A DNA stretch of 64,000 bases from Salvia splendens (lineage: Eukaryota > Streptophyta > Magnoliopsida > Lamiales > Lamiaceae), in NCBI RefSeq assembly GCF_004379255.2, contig NC_056039.1, positions 23,325,883-23,389,882 on the forward strand, in the 5' to 3' direction. How positions within the stretch are numbered: position 1 is the stretch's first letter; every line of letters begins with the position of its first letter. Positions 1-10,498 of this stretch are shown one piece after another. The translations under genes and the position numbers were made by a program. The notes beneath the pieces were generated by a model. The model was given only the letters and a program-made list of their open reading frames with translations, had not been told where the DNA came from and ran no database searches.

Positions 1-163
1 AGCCAATGGGTGAACCGTTTTCTCTAATCTTGATTTCTACATTAATTATGACATATTTTATAAATATTCAAATTTAGTCCATAACTTATAAATATTTCAA
101 AATAAGGTCAAAACTCGCCTTTTATATATATATATATAGATTTGTTGACCTTTAAATTTATGT

Positions 164-368
164 TCCATCCATTCCATAAAAATAAAGACAATTTTCATTT
201 TGGTCCGTCCGATAAAAAAGCTCATTTCTATTTTTGGCAACATCTTTCTTTTTAATAAGGTGAACCTCATTGCTTCAATTAACTTTTTCATTTCTATCTC
301 TTTTACTTTATCAATTATGCATTATAGCTAATGTTGTCCTAAACGTCTCTATTTTTATGAGACGGATA
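164..368. mobile_element. Degenerate Stowaway-like MITE
   Basis: The two ends are imperfect inverted repeats: CCATTCCATAAAAATAAAGA near 168-187, and the complement of CTCTATTTTTATGAGACGGA near 347-366. An internal GGTCCGTCC motif is typical of Stowaway-type Tc1/mariner MITEs. It has no coding capacity. The retrotransposon composite begins 13 bp to its right. The remaining bases from 1 to 163 are AT-rich and show nothing else. Confidence 0.5.
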
Positions 369-381
369 TAATATTTATTTG

Positions 382-2639
382 TGTCACGACCGCCCTTTAG
401 GGTTAATAAATATGGGCGATCGTGATTAAGAGAATTTAATAAAAAGACGAAAAGGACTAGGGTTTTATTAACGAACTTGACCAACAATTAATATTCAAAT
501 AAAAGGACCAAGAATTTGACATAAATTGGTAAAATCCCAAATATTCAATATCCAAATAATTTAGGTTGCAAGCCTAATAAACGATAAGTGAAAGAAATGT
601 CACAGCGGAAACGACCAAGAGTAACAGTGACGTCATGTGTGAAGACACAACGACACCCATAATTCAAAAACAACAGTTCATTTACCAATTGACTTGCTCA
701 ACACCACCGTACTCTCGTCGCCGCTCAACCTGCACATACGGAAAACACATGCAGGGCTGAGTACTATAAAAATACTCAATGGGCTCATGCCAAAAACATT
801 TTCAATAAAGAGTAATTTATCATGCCATTCACAAGTAACCGTCGGTGTTTAGCTTTAGAAATGCCCGAGGCACTCAAAATCATTTCCATTTCAAACATCG
901 ACTGATCAGTCATTTTCCCATAGACGTTTACCATATCTGCCAATACATGACTTGGAATGTGGCCACAAACCAAGCCACTAGACCGGCCAGCCCGTACGCT
1001 AGCACACGATCTACCATAGGTGTACACTAGTCCAAGTAGGGTTTGCGGCCCTACGAGGACCCGAATTCGATTTATATAACAATGGCATATAGCCACATCA
1101 GATAGGCACGTAAAAACAAATCACGGCATGATAAATACAGTTTCATTTCCATCGACAAAATATTTAGGACGTTGTCCTTATTTAAAAGAAAGCCCACCTC
1201 GAGTGCTTAAATTGAAATTACTTTCTTTCCCTTGCGATCATGATTCCCTTGCGATGATTCACCTTTACCAATTTATATAATAGATAAATCAACACATTGC
1301 TTCAAACAAATAACTAAAAAAAATGCATGCATCCTAAGCAAGTCTTTTATCTCGGTTTTCGATTGTTCGACGGCCGCTTACGCTCCCAATTTCCACCGTT
1401 GGCTCCTCGTATTTTCTTAATGATATCGAAATAAAATCCCCAAAATTATAAAAGTGTGTAATTAAATTAATGCAACCACTTTCCCTCGAACTACATTAAT
1501 TTCGGACTTATGTTATACTTATTCATTCGTTGAAATATTCCGAAATTAATTAAATAATTCCCCACATTTAATTTAATTATCAATTCAAGGATTTATTTAA
1601 AAAGTTCGCCCCAATTAATTATCGGCCCAAAACTTAATTATTTCATCACCTTATATCTCCAACTACAAAATAAACCCAACAATTAAAAGGAGCCCATCAA
1701 TTTAATAAATCCACCCACTTCTAATTAATGAGGCCCAATTTTATTCAATCAAGGCCCAAATCATTTAAAAAAACAAAATCCCAAACCTCACCTTCCTTCT
1801 CCACGCCTTCTTTCTTTCTCTCTCCCTATCTCTCTTCTTCTCTCACTCTCGACAAAATTAGAGAAACTCACGTTCAAGAAGTTGTGGCTTCTATCTTCCT
1901 TTCTCGGTCCTGTTCAAGAAGTTCAATGAGTTTGGCGATTTGATTTAGAAGTGAAAACGTGAACAGAGATGGAGATTGCCAAATTACCTTGAATTGAAAT
2001 TTGAAGAGAAGTTCTTGTTTTGCTGCAGAGATGGGAAGAAGGAAACGAAGAGTGCAGTCTGTATTATAGAGGAGTAGGAGATTTGGTTGAGAGGTTGGAG
2101 AGATTTGGGGAGAGATTCATGACAGAGGGACGGTTGCAGAATCGTGTATTGAGGGGGGAGGTTCGATTTCTTTTTTTTTCTTATTTCTGATTTACTTGAA
2201 TTAATTTGCATTTATCTGGTATTTATTTGCATATTACGGAGGAGGAGTATCTTTTCACGTAGGAGGAAGATATCTGCAGGATCTTTACTTAGTAATTGGA
2301 TTAATATCAAGGAAAATCTTTAATTAAATTAGTTTAATTCATGGTCCATTGTATTTTATTTCAATTTGTGCAGTCCATAATTTATTTATCACGGACTGGA
2401 CCTTTATATTATTTGTCCAATTATTCGATCCGTACGCAAATTGAGTTCAATAAATATATTCCTCACGGAAAGGAATTTTTTATATTCGCATAATATTTTA
2501 TTTCACAACTTCTAGTCCAACAACAATTAATTCACCAATTAATTTACCGACAATTAATTCATGGACTTCGCAAAATTGATAGCATTAAAACCAGTAATTT
2601 AAGGTTCACAAATTAGGGTTCAAAAAGTGGGGCGTTACA
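382..2639 (-). repeat. LTR of Tekay-like Ty3/gypsy element (3' LTR, minus orientation)
   Basis: Read on the minus strand, the LTR begins TGTAACGCCCC at 2639, immediately after a purine tract, and ends GGTCGTGACA at 382. It therefore has the canonical TG...CA termini. Its length of about 2.26 kb suits chromovirus Tekay/Del LTRs. It lies directly downstream of the integrase-chromodomain reading frame, which marks it as the 3' LTR. No matching full 5' LTR is present; only its terminal 176 bp recurs, inverted, at 12552-12728. Short open frames inside it are not credible genes. Confidence 0.75.
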
Positions 2640-2651
2640 TCCTACCACCCT
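2640..2651 (-). other. Polypurine tract of the Tekay-like element
   Basis: On the minus strand, AAGGGTGGTAGGA directly precedes the LTR start TGTAACGCC. This is the expected position of the plus-strand primer for reverse transcription. It fixes both the LTR boundary and the minus orientation of the element. Confidence 0.6.
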
Positions 2652-2683
2652 TAACAGAAATTTCATCCCGAAATTTGCTACCC

Positions 2684-3727
2684 TCAAGTAAAGAGTTCTG
2701 GGTACAATTCCATCATTTTATCCTCATTCTCCCACGTGGCTTCTTCATGCCCATGATTTTCCCATAGCACTTTCACACAAGCAACAAGTTTATTCCTTAC
2801 ATTCTGGATTTTTCGGTCTAAAATGGATTGGGGTCTCTCCTCATAGCTCAAGTCTGGATTCAACACGACTTCCTCAAAACGGATCACATGTTTCGGGTCA
2901 AACACGTATTTTCGTAACTCTGGCACATGAAAAACGTTGTGCACGTTTCCCAGGTTTGGTGGTAGCGCCAATCGATATGCAATGGGGCCCACTCCTTCGA
3001 GAAATTCGTAGGGTCCGATAAATCGCGGCTTCAATTTGCCCTTGACGCCAAATCGTGTTATCCCTTTTGATGGAGATACCTTCAAGAAAACTTTATCGCC
3101 AGCTTGAAATTGTAAGTCGGTTCGTCGGACATCCGCGTATGATTTCTGTCTGTCTTGAACTTCTTTTATCCACTCACGAATTTGTCGAACGATTCCCACC
3201 ATCTCTTCAACCGCATTAGGTCCGAGTACTCTTCTCTCGCCAACTTCATCCCAGTAGAGCGGTGATCTACACTTTCTTCCATATAATGCCTCGTACGGTG
3301 CCATGTTTATTGTTGCCTGAAAACTGTTGTTGTAGGCGAACTCGATCAGTGGTAGTGCTGCCTCCCAACTTCCTCCTCGGTCGAGTACCACGGCTCTCAA
3401 CATATCCTCGAGAGTTTGGATCGTTCTTTCGGACTGTCCATCGGTTTGCGGGTGAAACGCTGTGCTGAAGTTCAATTTGGTTCCAAGCTCTTTCTGTAGA
3501 CCTATCCAAAATCTTGAGGTGAATTTTGGATCACGATCAGGCGTGATAGTCACTGGGACTCCATGCAATCTATCTATCTCCCTTATATAAATTTGAGTCA
3601 GTTTGTTGGACCCATAGCTTATGAGAATCGGTATGAAGTGCACACTATTGGTAAATCGATCTATAATTACCCAAATGGCAGTGTTCCCATTTCCACTCAG
3701 GAATCTCCAGTGGTTGTAACTTCCCAT
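2684..3727 (-). pseudogene. Integrase core and chromodomain of Tekay-like gypsy polyprotein
   Basis: The frame encodes the C-terminal half of a chromovirus polyprotein. Motifs in order are WVIIDRFT (first catalytic Asp), PDRDPKFTSRFW around residue 63 (second Asp), FHPQTDGQSERT with the third catalytic residue E, the YGRKCRSPLYWDEVGE signature, the GPYEFLE/YRLALPP region and HNVFHVPELRKY. It ends in a chromodomain (SILDRK...WENHGHEEATWENE), which in this clade targets heterochromatin. PDRD replaces the usual SDRD. The frame is broken relative to the RNase H frame upstream (shift near 3725), so it cannot be made as one polyprotein. The stop lies 45 bp from the LTR, as expected. Confidence 0.9.
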
Positions 3728-4667
3728 ACGGTCGTCGATGTAGAGTCTTTACTTGCTGGCAGACTAAACACCTTTCGACGAATGACGCTATGTCCCTCTT
3801 CATACCATTCCACCAAAAGGACTTCTTCAGATCTTGGTACATTTTCGTACTTCCTGGGTGAGCAGTGTAAGGAGTTTCATGTGCTTCACTCATCACCTCA
3901 TTTGTGAGCTCCCCGTTGTCCGGCATGCATAATCTTCCTTCAAAAGTAAGGGCATTGTCGTCTTCTTCACTAAAACTCCCAGATTCACCAGTTCGCACTT
4001 CTACACGAATCTCCTCCAAATTTGCATCCATCCGTTGTGCTGCAATAATTCTCGACCTCAGATCCGGTTCAACGGCTAAAGTGGCGATTCGTGCATTTAC
4101 TGTTTCAGGTGTCCTCACCACTTCCAGACGCATCTTGCTAAACTTGCGAATCAGGCTTTCCTCTTTGGTGAGAGAAGTGGCCAGTTGGGAATGTTCCTTC
4201 CGGCTCAAAGCTTCTGCCACTACATTTGCTTTGCCAGGGTGGTAATTGATGCCACCATCGTAGTCCTTCACCAACTCGAGCCATCTTCGTTGTCGCATGT
4301 TCAAATCTTTCTGTTCGAAGAAATACTTCAGGCTTTTGTGATCCGTAAAGATCTCACATCGAACTCCGTAGAGATGATGTCTCCAAATCCTTAAGGCGTG
4401 TACTACCGCTGCTAGCTCCAAGTCGTGGGTTGGATAGTCCAACTCGTGTGGCCTCAATTGTCGTGATGCATAAGCAATCACTTTGTTGTTCTGCATCAAC
4501 ACACATCCAAGTCCCATATTCGAAGTGTCAGTGTATACTACGTAGTTCACTCCAGGTTCTAGCATAGCTAGAATCGGTGCACTAGTTAGCTTTTCCTTAC
4601 AATCGAAACTTGCCTCACACTCTGGGGTCCAATTAACTTCTACCCCCTTCTTGAGTTGTTGAGTCAT
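3645..4667 (-). pseudogene. RNase H and integrase zinc-binding domain of Tekay-like gypsy element
   Basis: The N-terminal part shows RNase H features: [57 protein letters not shown] and [12 protein letters not shown]. The [10 protein letters not shown]...[14 protein letters not shown] signature follows, in which the usual ADALSR is AEALSR. About residues 270-320 form the HHCC integrase zinc finger (H-H...CLVCQQVK). The frame then shifts and continues in the integrase core to the left. The order RT-RH-IN is that of Ty3/gypsy. Confidence 0.9.
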
Positions 4668-4705
4668 TGGCCTTGCTATCTTAAAAATCCCTCGATGAAT
4701 CTCCG

Positions 4706-5197
4706 TTAATATTCCGCCAGTCCTAAGAAACTCCGAATTTTGTTAGGTGTGGTTGGTGTTTTCCATTTCTGTACGGCTTCCACCGTTGCGGGGTCTACTC
4801 GAATTCCATCTGTGCTCACTATGTGCCCAAGGGAATTCACTTCTTTGAGCCAAAACTCACACTTACTGAACTTGGCGTAGAGTTTCTCGGCCCTTAACTT
4901 CTCCAAGGTAGTCCTCAAATGTTCTTCATGTTCCTCCTCGTTCTTTGAGTGGATAAGGACACCGTTTATGAGGAGTAAGACGAAGTTGTCCAAGTATGGA
5001 TGAAACACATGATTCATAAGGTCCATAACTACAGCCGGGGCATTTGTTAATCCGAAATGCATCACTATAAACTCATAATGACCATATCTAGTTTGGAAAG
5101 CCGTCTTGGGTACATCTTGTCGGACTCCAGTTGATGGTATTCAGATGTCAAATCCATTTTCACAAAGACACCAACTCGTCGAAGCTGATCAAACCAA
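4706..5197 (-). pseudogene. Second, duplicated reverse-transcriptase palm (catalytically dead)
   Basis: The stretch begins with the IDDWFDQLRRVGVF...KMDL motif near 5180, in another frame. It continues [35 protein letters not shown], then [18 protein letters not shown] and [10 protein letters not shown]. This repeats, at protein level, the RT segment just upstream at 5198-5700. The catalytic pair that reads FIDD in the upstream copy reads LING here, so this copy lacks both active-site aspartates. The two copies differ at many residues, so they are not a recent tandem duplication. They look like segments of two diverged family members joined end to end. Confidence 0.85.
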
Positions 5198-5931
5198 TCA
5201 TCTATTCTCGTTTGGTGTTAAAGGTGCTCTCCACTGTTGTACTGCCTCAACCTTGGCGGAATCCATTCGTATTCCTTCTGCCGACACTATGTGGCCAAGG
5301 AAGTTCACTTCCTTAAGCCAAAACTCGCACTTGCTGCATTTGGCATACAGTTTCTCACTCCTTAACGTCTCGAATTTGATTCGCAGGTGTTCCTCGTGTT
5401 CCTTCTCATCCTTCGAGTAGACGAGTACATCATCTATGAAGACCAAAACGAATTTATCCAAATATGGATGGAATACTCGATTCATCAAACCCATGAATAC
5501 TCCAGGTTCACTTGTCAATCCAAACGACATTACCACGAACTCATAGTGACCATATCTCTTGCGAAAACAGTCTTCGGTATGTCTTCTTTTCGGACTCTCA
5601 ATTGATGGTATTCGGACCTTAAGTCCATCTTTGAGAACACACCGGCTCCTCGAAGTCGATCGAATAGGTCATCTATCATCGGCAGTGGATATTTGTTATT
5701 GAGAGTCGTCTTGTTCAACTCTCTATAATCGATGCACATTCTCATCGATCCATCCTTCTTCTTCACAAAAAGCACAGGCGCGCCCCACGGTGAAACACTA
5801 GGTCTAATGAAACCCAAGTCCATAAGCTCCTGTAGTTGTATCTTGAGTTCTTCCAACTCTTTAGGCTCCATTCGGTATGGGGCCTTAGACACCGGTGCCG
5901 ACCCTAGCTCTAGGTCGATTGTGAACTCCAA
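5198..5931 (-). pseudogene. Reverse transcriptase (first copy) of Tekay-like gypsy element
   Basis: Fingers and palm of a gypsy RT are split by a frameshift near 5530. The right part (5931-5530) reads [56 protein letters not shown] and [13 protein letters not shown]. The left part (5536-5198) reads MSFGLTSEPGVFMGLMNRVFHPYLDKFVLVFIDDVLVYSK, with the FIDD active site intact. It stops at APLTPNENR, exactly where [10 protein letters not shown] would follow, and then passes straight into the duplicated palm. Confidence 0.9.
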
Positions 5932-6166
5932 TTGTCGATCTGGCAGTGGCCAGGTAAAGCTTCAGGAAAGACGTCTGGAAATTCTCGTACCACAGCGACA
6001 TCCTCCACTTTCCTTTCCTCCTTCTCATCTCCTTGTAGATAGACCAGATAGGTAGGGCGCCCTTTTCTTAACATCGTAGTGGCTTGGAGTGCGGAGATGA
6101 TAGACGTTTTTCTGTTCATCGTGATTCCATGATACACGATCGGTTCCTTTCCAGGGGCATGTAATG

Positions 6167-6490
6167 TTATTTGTCTCTCCTTACATCGATGGTAGCAAAA
6201 TTCGCAGCCAACCAATCCATTCCTAAGATTACATAGATATCCTTCATGGCCATAACTTGTAAGTTGTGCGCGACTAGCCTAAGTTCTCCCATGGAAATTT
6301 CTACGTTCGAGCATGTCCGTGAAATCTCTATTACCCCTCCCACTGGTGAGGTCACCGTCATCTTATGTTCAGATTTAGCAACTGGCAAACTTAATGTGTC
6401 CACACATAGTTCTGATATGAAGAAATGAGATGCACCCGTATCAAACAACACAACAATAGGTGTATCGAGGAGTTCGCCCATACCTGCCAA
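6167..6490 (-). pseudogene. Aspartic protease of Tekay-like gypsy element
   Basis: The frame contains the retropepsin active site VLFDTGASHFFIS near residue 15, followed by VTSPVGGVIEISRTCSNVEI and VILGMDWLAANFATIDVRRDK, the flap and C-terminal motifs of plant gypsy proteases. The next frame (6215-5910) carries the linker HGITM...YLVYL...[12 protein letters not shown] that leads to RT, so one frameshift separates protease and linker. Confidence 0.88.
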
Positions 6491-7560
6491 ATTTCCACTC
6501 TCGTGATTTCCCTTGTTCAGTCTTGGGTTGTCTATAACTCAGCGCATATGCTCCAGCCTGGGAGGGTAGTCTCGGACGGTGAGGTTGTTGTTGTCGCGGA
6601 GGTTGGTCACGATTCTTTCTTGGTCCCGCCGGTGGTGCCCTCGTTTGCGGACGAAATCCTTGGTTGTTCGGCCTTGAACCCGTCCCCATGTTCTTGCTCG
6701 GGCACTCTTTAGAGAAGTGACCATTTCCACCACAGTTGAAGCACTTGGTGGTGTTCTGCATCCTACACTCTCCGAAATGGTACTTGGAGCACACATTGCA
6801 TTGGGGTGGTCTGGGTCGGAAGTCACCCCTTTGGCTAGCGAAATTCTGTCTGCCTCCATACTGTGGTCGGTTTTGAGTAGGTTGGTACCTCTTGTTGTCA
6901 TAGTGGGTCCTGTTCCCATCCCACTTCCTCTTCTCCCGGGAATGATGTGGTGAAGGTAAAGCCAATGTAGTGTTTCACATCGCCCTCTCCTTGGGCATAG
7001 CTTCCTCCATGTCTAGTACTCGGGTCAATGATCCAGCGCATGTAAGTATTCCACGACTGGCTAATGCCATCTTTATCTCATGCCTTAGACCCTCACGGAA
7101 CTTTTCAGCCAGTTTCTACTCAGTGTCAACTTGTTCAGGTGCATACTGGGTCATATCGCAGAGCGCGCGATCATATTCCGTCACCGACATGCGCCCTTGG
7201 GTTAAGTTGTAAAACTCAGCCGCCTTTGCCTTTCGGTAAGTTTTTAGGATATACTTGTTGTATATCTCCGTCTTAATGTCTTCCCATGTCAATGTATCCA
7301 CTTGCTTAGTGGTCATGGTCCCTTGCTTGTTCCACCAAGAGGCGGCTGAATCCGTGAGTTGGTAGATTACACAATCAACCGCTCTTCCTTAGTGCACTTG
7401 AAGAATTCGAAGATCCTCTACATTGCGCGTATCTAAGTCTCGGCCTTTACTGGCTCTCCTATCCCATCGAAGATAGGAGGATTTTGCTTTAGCAAAACTA
7501 TTCAATATGCCATTCTGGCTTAGGTGGAGGAGGTGATGGTGATGGTGCTTGCACGCGTTT
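6441..7560 (-). pseudogene. Gag capsid and zinc knuckle of Tekay-like gypsy element, 5' end broken
   Basis: Three fragments in different frames build one gag. The right fragment (about 7560-7320) shows PSPPPPKPEWHIE and then, after a stop and shifts, the equivalent of the NPPIFDGIGEPVKAE capsid motif. Next is 7316-7116 with VDTLTWEDIKTEIYNKYI and FYNLTQGRMSVTEYDRAL. Last is 6965-6441, rich in R, Q and P, with the zinc knuckle CFNCGGNGHFSKECP near residue 75. A histidine run near 7537-7551 arises only in the wrong frame. The start codon region is missing and is replaced by a foreign primer-binding site and LTR at 7614-8979. Confidence 0.8.
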
Positions 7561-7613
7561 CTCCCTTCGATTGTTTCACATTTTAGTTGATTCAATTTCG
7601 TCACTTGCTGGAT

Positions 7614-7633
7614 GATCCCCGGCAACGGCGCCA
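7614..7633 (-). other. Primer-binding site, tRNA-Asp type
   Basis: The minus strand reads TGGCGCCGTTGCCGGGGATC, the primer-binding site commonly seen in plant Athila/Tat elements. It lies 6 bp inside the LTR that ends at 7640. Tekay elements normally use a different primer (tRNA-Met type), so this site belongs to the Athila-like LTR although Tekay gag follows it at once. Confidence 0.75.
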
Positions 7634-8545
7634 AAAACTTGACTCAACTTATTTTAACACAAGAAAATCCCACAAGTGTACGGGGCTAGTGTAGCACAAA
7701 GCAAGCAAGAGTATCATATCCCACAGAGACAAAATGTATAAACTCAAGTACCACGGACCGATTTTAACTACTATCTAGACGATTCAAAGGTTTGGTTGAT
7801 TCTTGGAAAAACAATTAAACATAAACAAGTTAAAAGCACGCAACAAAGGATATGTTTCAAATAAGAGAAAGAAGTAGAGTTTTGGATCCAACTACAACGA
7901 ACACAATGTGAACAATTCAACAACTTTGATTACCCAATTGAAGTCTCTAGGATTACTAGGAAAGCGGCTAGTCTAGGCTAAGCCCTCTCTCGAGTGCACC
8001 CAACCCGTTGATTAACCATTAATATTGAAGTCTCCTTCTAATACTTCACAATTAACTCCTTAAAACAAAAGGCTCAAGCCCTCACTCTAGATTCCTTCTC
8101 TCGAATGTAAATTATCTAGGTGTTGTTCATTCTTTTATCAATCCTAATTAAGTATCTCTCGATTACTCAAAACTAGGTCAACAAACCCAATTGGTAGCTA
8201 AGCAATTGAATTGAAAAAGCTCAAGAATAACACAAAGGAATCACAAGAGCATAGGTAATCAAAAGTCCTTGAATTAATCAAAAACGTTCATTGTAGTCAT
8301 CACCAAAACTCTACAAGAGATTTAGCTACTCATATTCAATGCAAATTCACAAGATAAATCCATGGGAAGTGAACTAAACATAAGAAACTAATAAAGTTAC
8401 TCCCAAAGGTGGATTGAGTGGGCAAATCGTCTTCGTCTTCAACCTTGTTGATGAATTGGACTCTTCGTCGCCTCAATCTACTCTCCAATGTGAAAACTGC
8501 TCTTGGGGGCGTGTCTCCTCTTCTGGGCACGAAAACCTAGCTCTC

Positions 8546-8554
8546 CTTTTATAC
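8546..8554 (-). promoter_or_regulatory. TATA box of the Athila-like LTR
   Basis: On the minus strand, GGGTATAAAAGGAGAGC sits mid-LTR, downstream of the GC-rich palindromes and about 900 bp before the LTR end. This is a normal place for the U3 promoter of a large plant LTR. Confidence 0.6.
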
Positions 8555-8595
8555 CCGGGGCGGAAATAATAGCAATTAACTCTCGCAGAACACAT

Positions 8596-8791
8596 CGCCC
8601 GGCTGGGCGATTTTAAGTCGCCTAAACGCCCGGTCGGGCGATCTCTCGATGGCCCTGATTCTTTCACATCGCCCGGTCGGGCGATTCTTCCGAGGCAGAA
8701 CGCCCGGTCGGGCAAACTCTCTGGATTCGTTCCTTCTTTGCACAAACGCCCGAGCCGGGCGTTTCTCTTGTACATGAACGCCCGGTCGGGC
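8596..8791. repeat. Six GC-rich palindromes in the LTR U3 region
   Basis: The near-perfect palindrome CGCCCGGTCGGGCG or a close variant occurs at 8596, 8627, 8670, 8701, 8747 and 8779. Spacing alternates between 31-32 bp and 43-46 bp. The surrounding spacers are not similar to one another. Each copy could form a short hairpin in DNA or RNA and is dense in CpG. All lie 40-250 bp upstream of the TATA box on the minus strand, so a U3 regulatory or methylation-target role is possible but unproven. Confidence 0.8.
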
Positions 8792-8979
8792 ACTTCTTCT
8801 GTAATCCAGCTTCAAGCTCGTTTTCAAGTAATTTTCACATGTTTTATCCCCAAACACTAGACAAACTCATCAAAACACTTAAGTAGTGGATAATGGATGC
8901 AAACTCAAGTAATATGCTACAAAACATTGAAGTATTCACGTTAAACATCCAAAATACTTGCTACACTACGAGTTTATCA

Positions 8980-10498
8980 ACTCCCCCAAACTTAAACACT
9001 TGTTTGTCCTCAAATAAGAAGTAGAAAACAGAGAATTAGAACTCGTGTAAGTATGTTGGATTGTCATCATTGCCTCAGTAAAAGAAAACAGAATCATCAT
9101 GTATCAATAACTTCGCATACAAGTAAACCAAAATGAACATTGCTTCAAGCTACTAGCACGTATTCCACTTTGTCAATTTGCCCTCACAGAATTCATATAA
9201 TGTGATTTTTTTTTCTTTATTTTCCTCTCACTCTCAAAGTGTATAGGTATAGTATGAACCTCTCAAATCAATCAACAATGTATAGCTTACCATAAGCTTG
9301 CTCGAAGTCTAGACTCTCCTCTACTGTGTTGTGACTACAGATTTAGGATCCGAAAGGTCTTTTCCAAGGTTGTAATGTAGGGCTCTTTGGTTAGGTGAGG
9401 AAAATTTGGCCAAAGTGACTATAATCCCGAAGTGAAACTACGATTACTTCACCCTTGTGCACTGCAATCCTTAGCTAGTCCTAGGCTTTGCCTAGACTCT
9501 TCTCAACTCCCAATTTCCCCTTTTTTTTCGAACAATGCTTATTCATTTTCAAAAACCAACCCAGTTTTCTTTTTTTTTCTTTTCTTTTTTTTCTTCTTCT
9601 TCATCTTTATTTTTTTTTCTTTATTTATTTTTTTTTTTCTCCATGCTTTGCATGTCATTCTCTCATTTCTTTTTCTTACAAACTCCTCCTTTTTCCCTCT
9701 TTCACTTGACACTAAGGGAACCCAACCCAAATTATTAGCTATCAAAGAAAAGGCTTTTAGGCTCAAAGTTGGCTAACAAGGGATTATAATTTACAATTAG
9801 GATTAAGATTAAGATAAGGGTAGAAGGGATGGCCTAACGTCATCTCCTATTTCTATAATCACTATGTAGATTCAAGGAGACCGCGAGCAAGTTCTAGAAA
9901 CATATAACATAGTTGATGAAAAATCACACATTTTTTGAAAAAGATATAGGCTCAATCCTCACATGGTATTTTTCGGCAAAAGACAAAGCAACGAGCAATT
10001 CACTCTAGGCAAATCACAAGGAGGAAATACAAGTTACTTAGCTATATCAACAAGTTTTCACAAACATTTTAAGCCAATTCTCATCATAGGCAACTCATCC
10101 AACAACATACTCAATTCATCTCCAAATGTCTCTCACTCCCCATTCGAGTTCACCAATTTTCTTCCCAAATCTATCATCCTACCCAAGGGAGATTATTCAA
10201 CACAAACCTAAAAAGAAAAACAAACCTAAAAAGAAAACAAAGACTCAAAAACAAGTGGAACAAGGAAACAAGGCCACCTACTCCAACATCCAAGATCAAC
10301 AAAACATCACAATTCAAATTTCAAATTTACATGCCCACATATCATCATCAAATATCATCAAAAGAATAGGGGTACAGGCCGGGGTATCATCAAATAAAGA
10401 GAGAGAGGTAAAAGAGGGAATCCACTAGACACCCCCCCCAAACTTATTCCAAGCAAAACTAGGATAAGTTTGAAAGAGAGTGGATCTCCCATGGACCT
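8980..10498 (-). other. Athila-like 3' non-coding region with purine tracts
   Basis: No credible gene is present. On the minus strand this is the long untranslated stretch between the Athila ORF and its 3' LTR. It holds the LTR-adjacent purine tract (8980-8998), a second purine run (AAGTTTGGGGGGGG, about 10432-10445) and a T-rich tract at 9562-9645. The open frames over the T-rich tract are low complexity. Confidence 0.55.

Larger units (their letters stand above)
7640..8979 (-). repeat. LTR of Athila-like Ty3/gypsy element
   Basis: On the minus strand the LTR begins TGATAAACTCGTAGTG at 8979, right after the purine tract AAGTTTGGGGGAGT. It ends ...TTGAGTCA at 7640, followed by AGTTTT and the primer-binding site. 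At 1340 bp it has purine tract on one side and primer site on the other. It can thus serve as the 3' LTR for the Athila ORF at 10499-11826 and as the 5' LTR for what lies to the left. A TATA box and a run of GC-rich palindromes lie inside. A degenerate relative is present at 60300-60960. Confidence 0.75.

Noticed and set aside
785..1096. 103-residue minus-strand protein and its plus-strand partner at 845-1030
   Set aside because: It lies within the Tekay-like LTR, has overlapping frames on both strands and no motif.
7389..7634. His-rich small protein (HHHHH)
   Set aside because: The His run is the out-of-frame reading of the gag proline run (PSPSPPPPKPEW).
8596..8791. CRISPR-like repeat-spacer pattern of palindromes
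   Set aside because: Repeats are only 13-15 bp, the spacers vary in length and lie inside an LTR promoter region of a retrotransposon.
9432..9776. Phe-rich 114-residue protein
   Set aside because: It is a translation of a T-rich tract in three frames at once, so low complexity rather than a gene.
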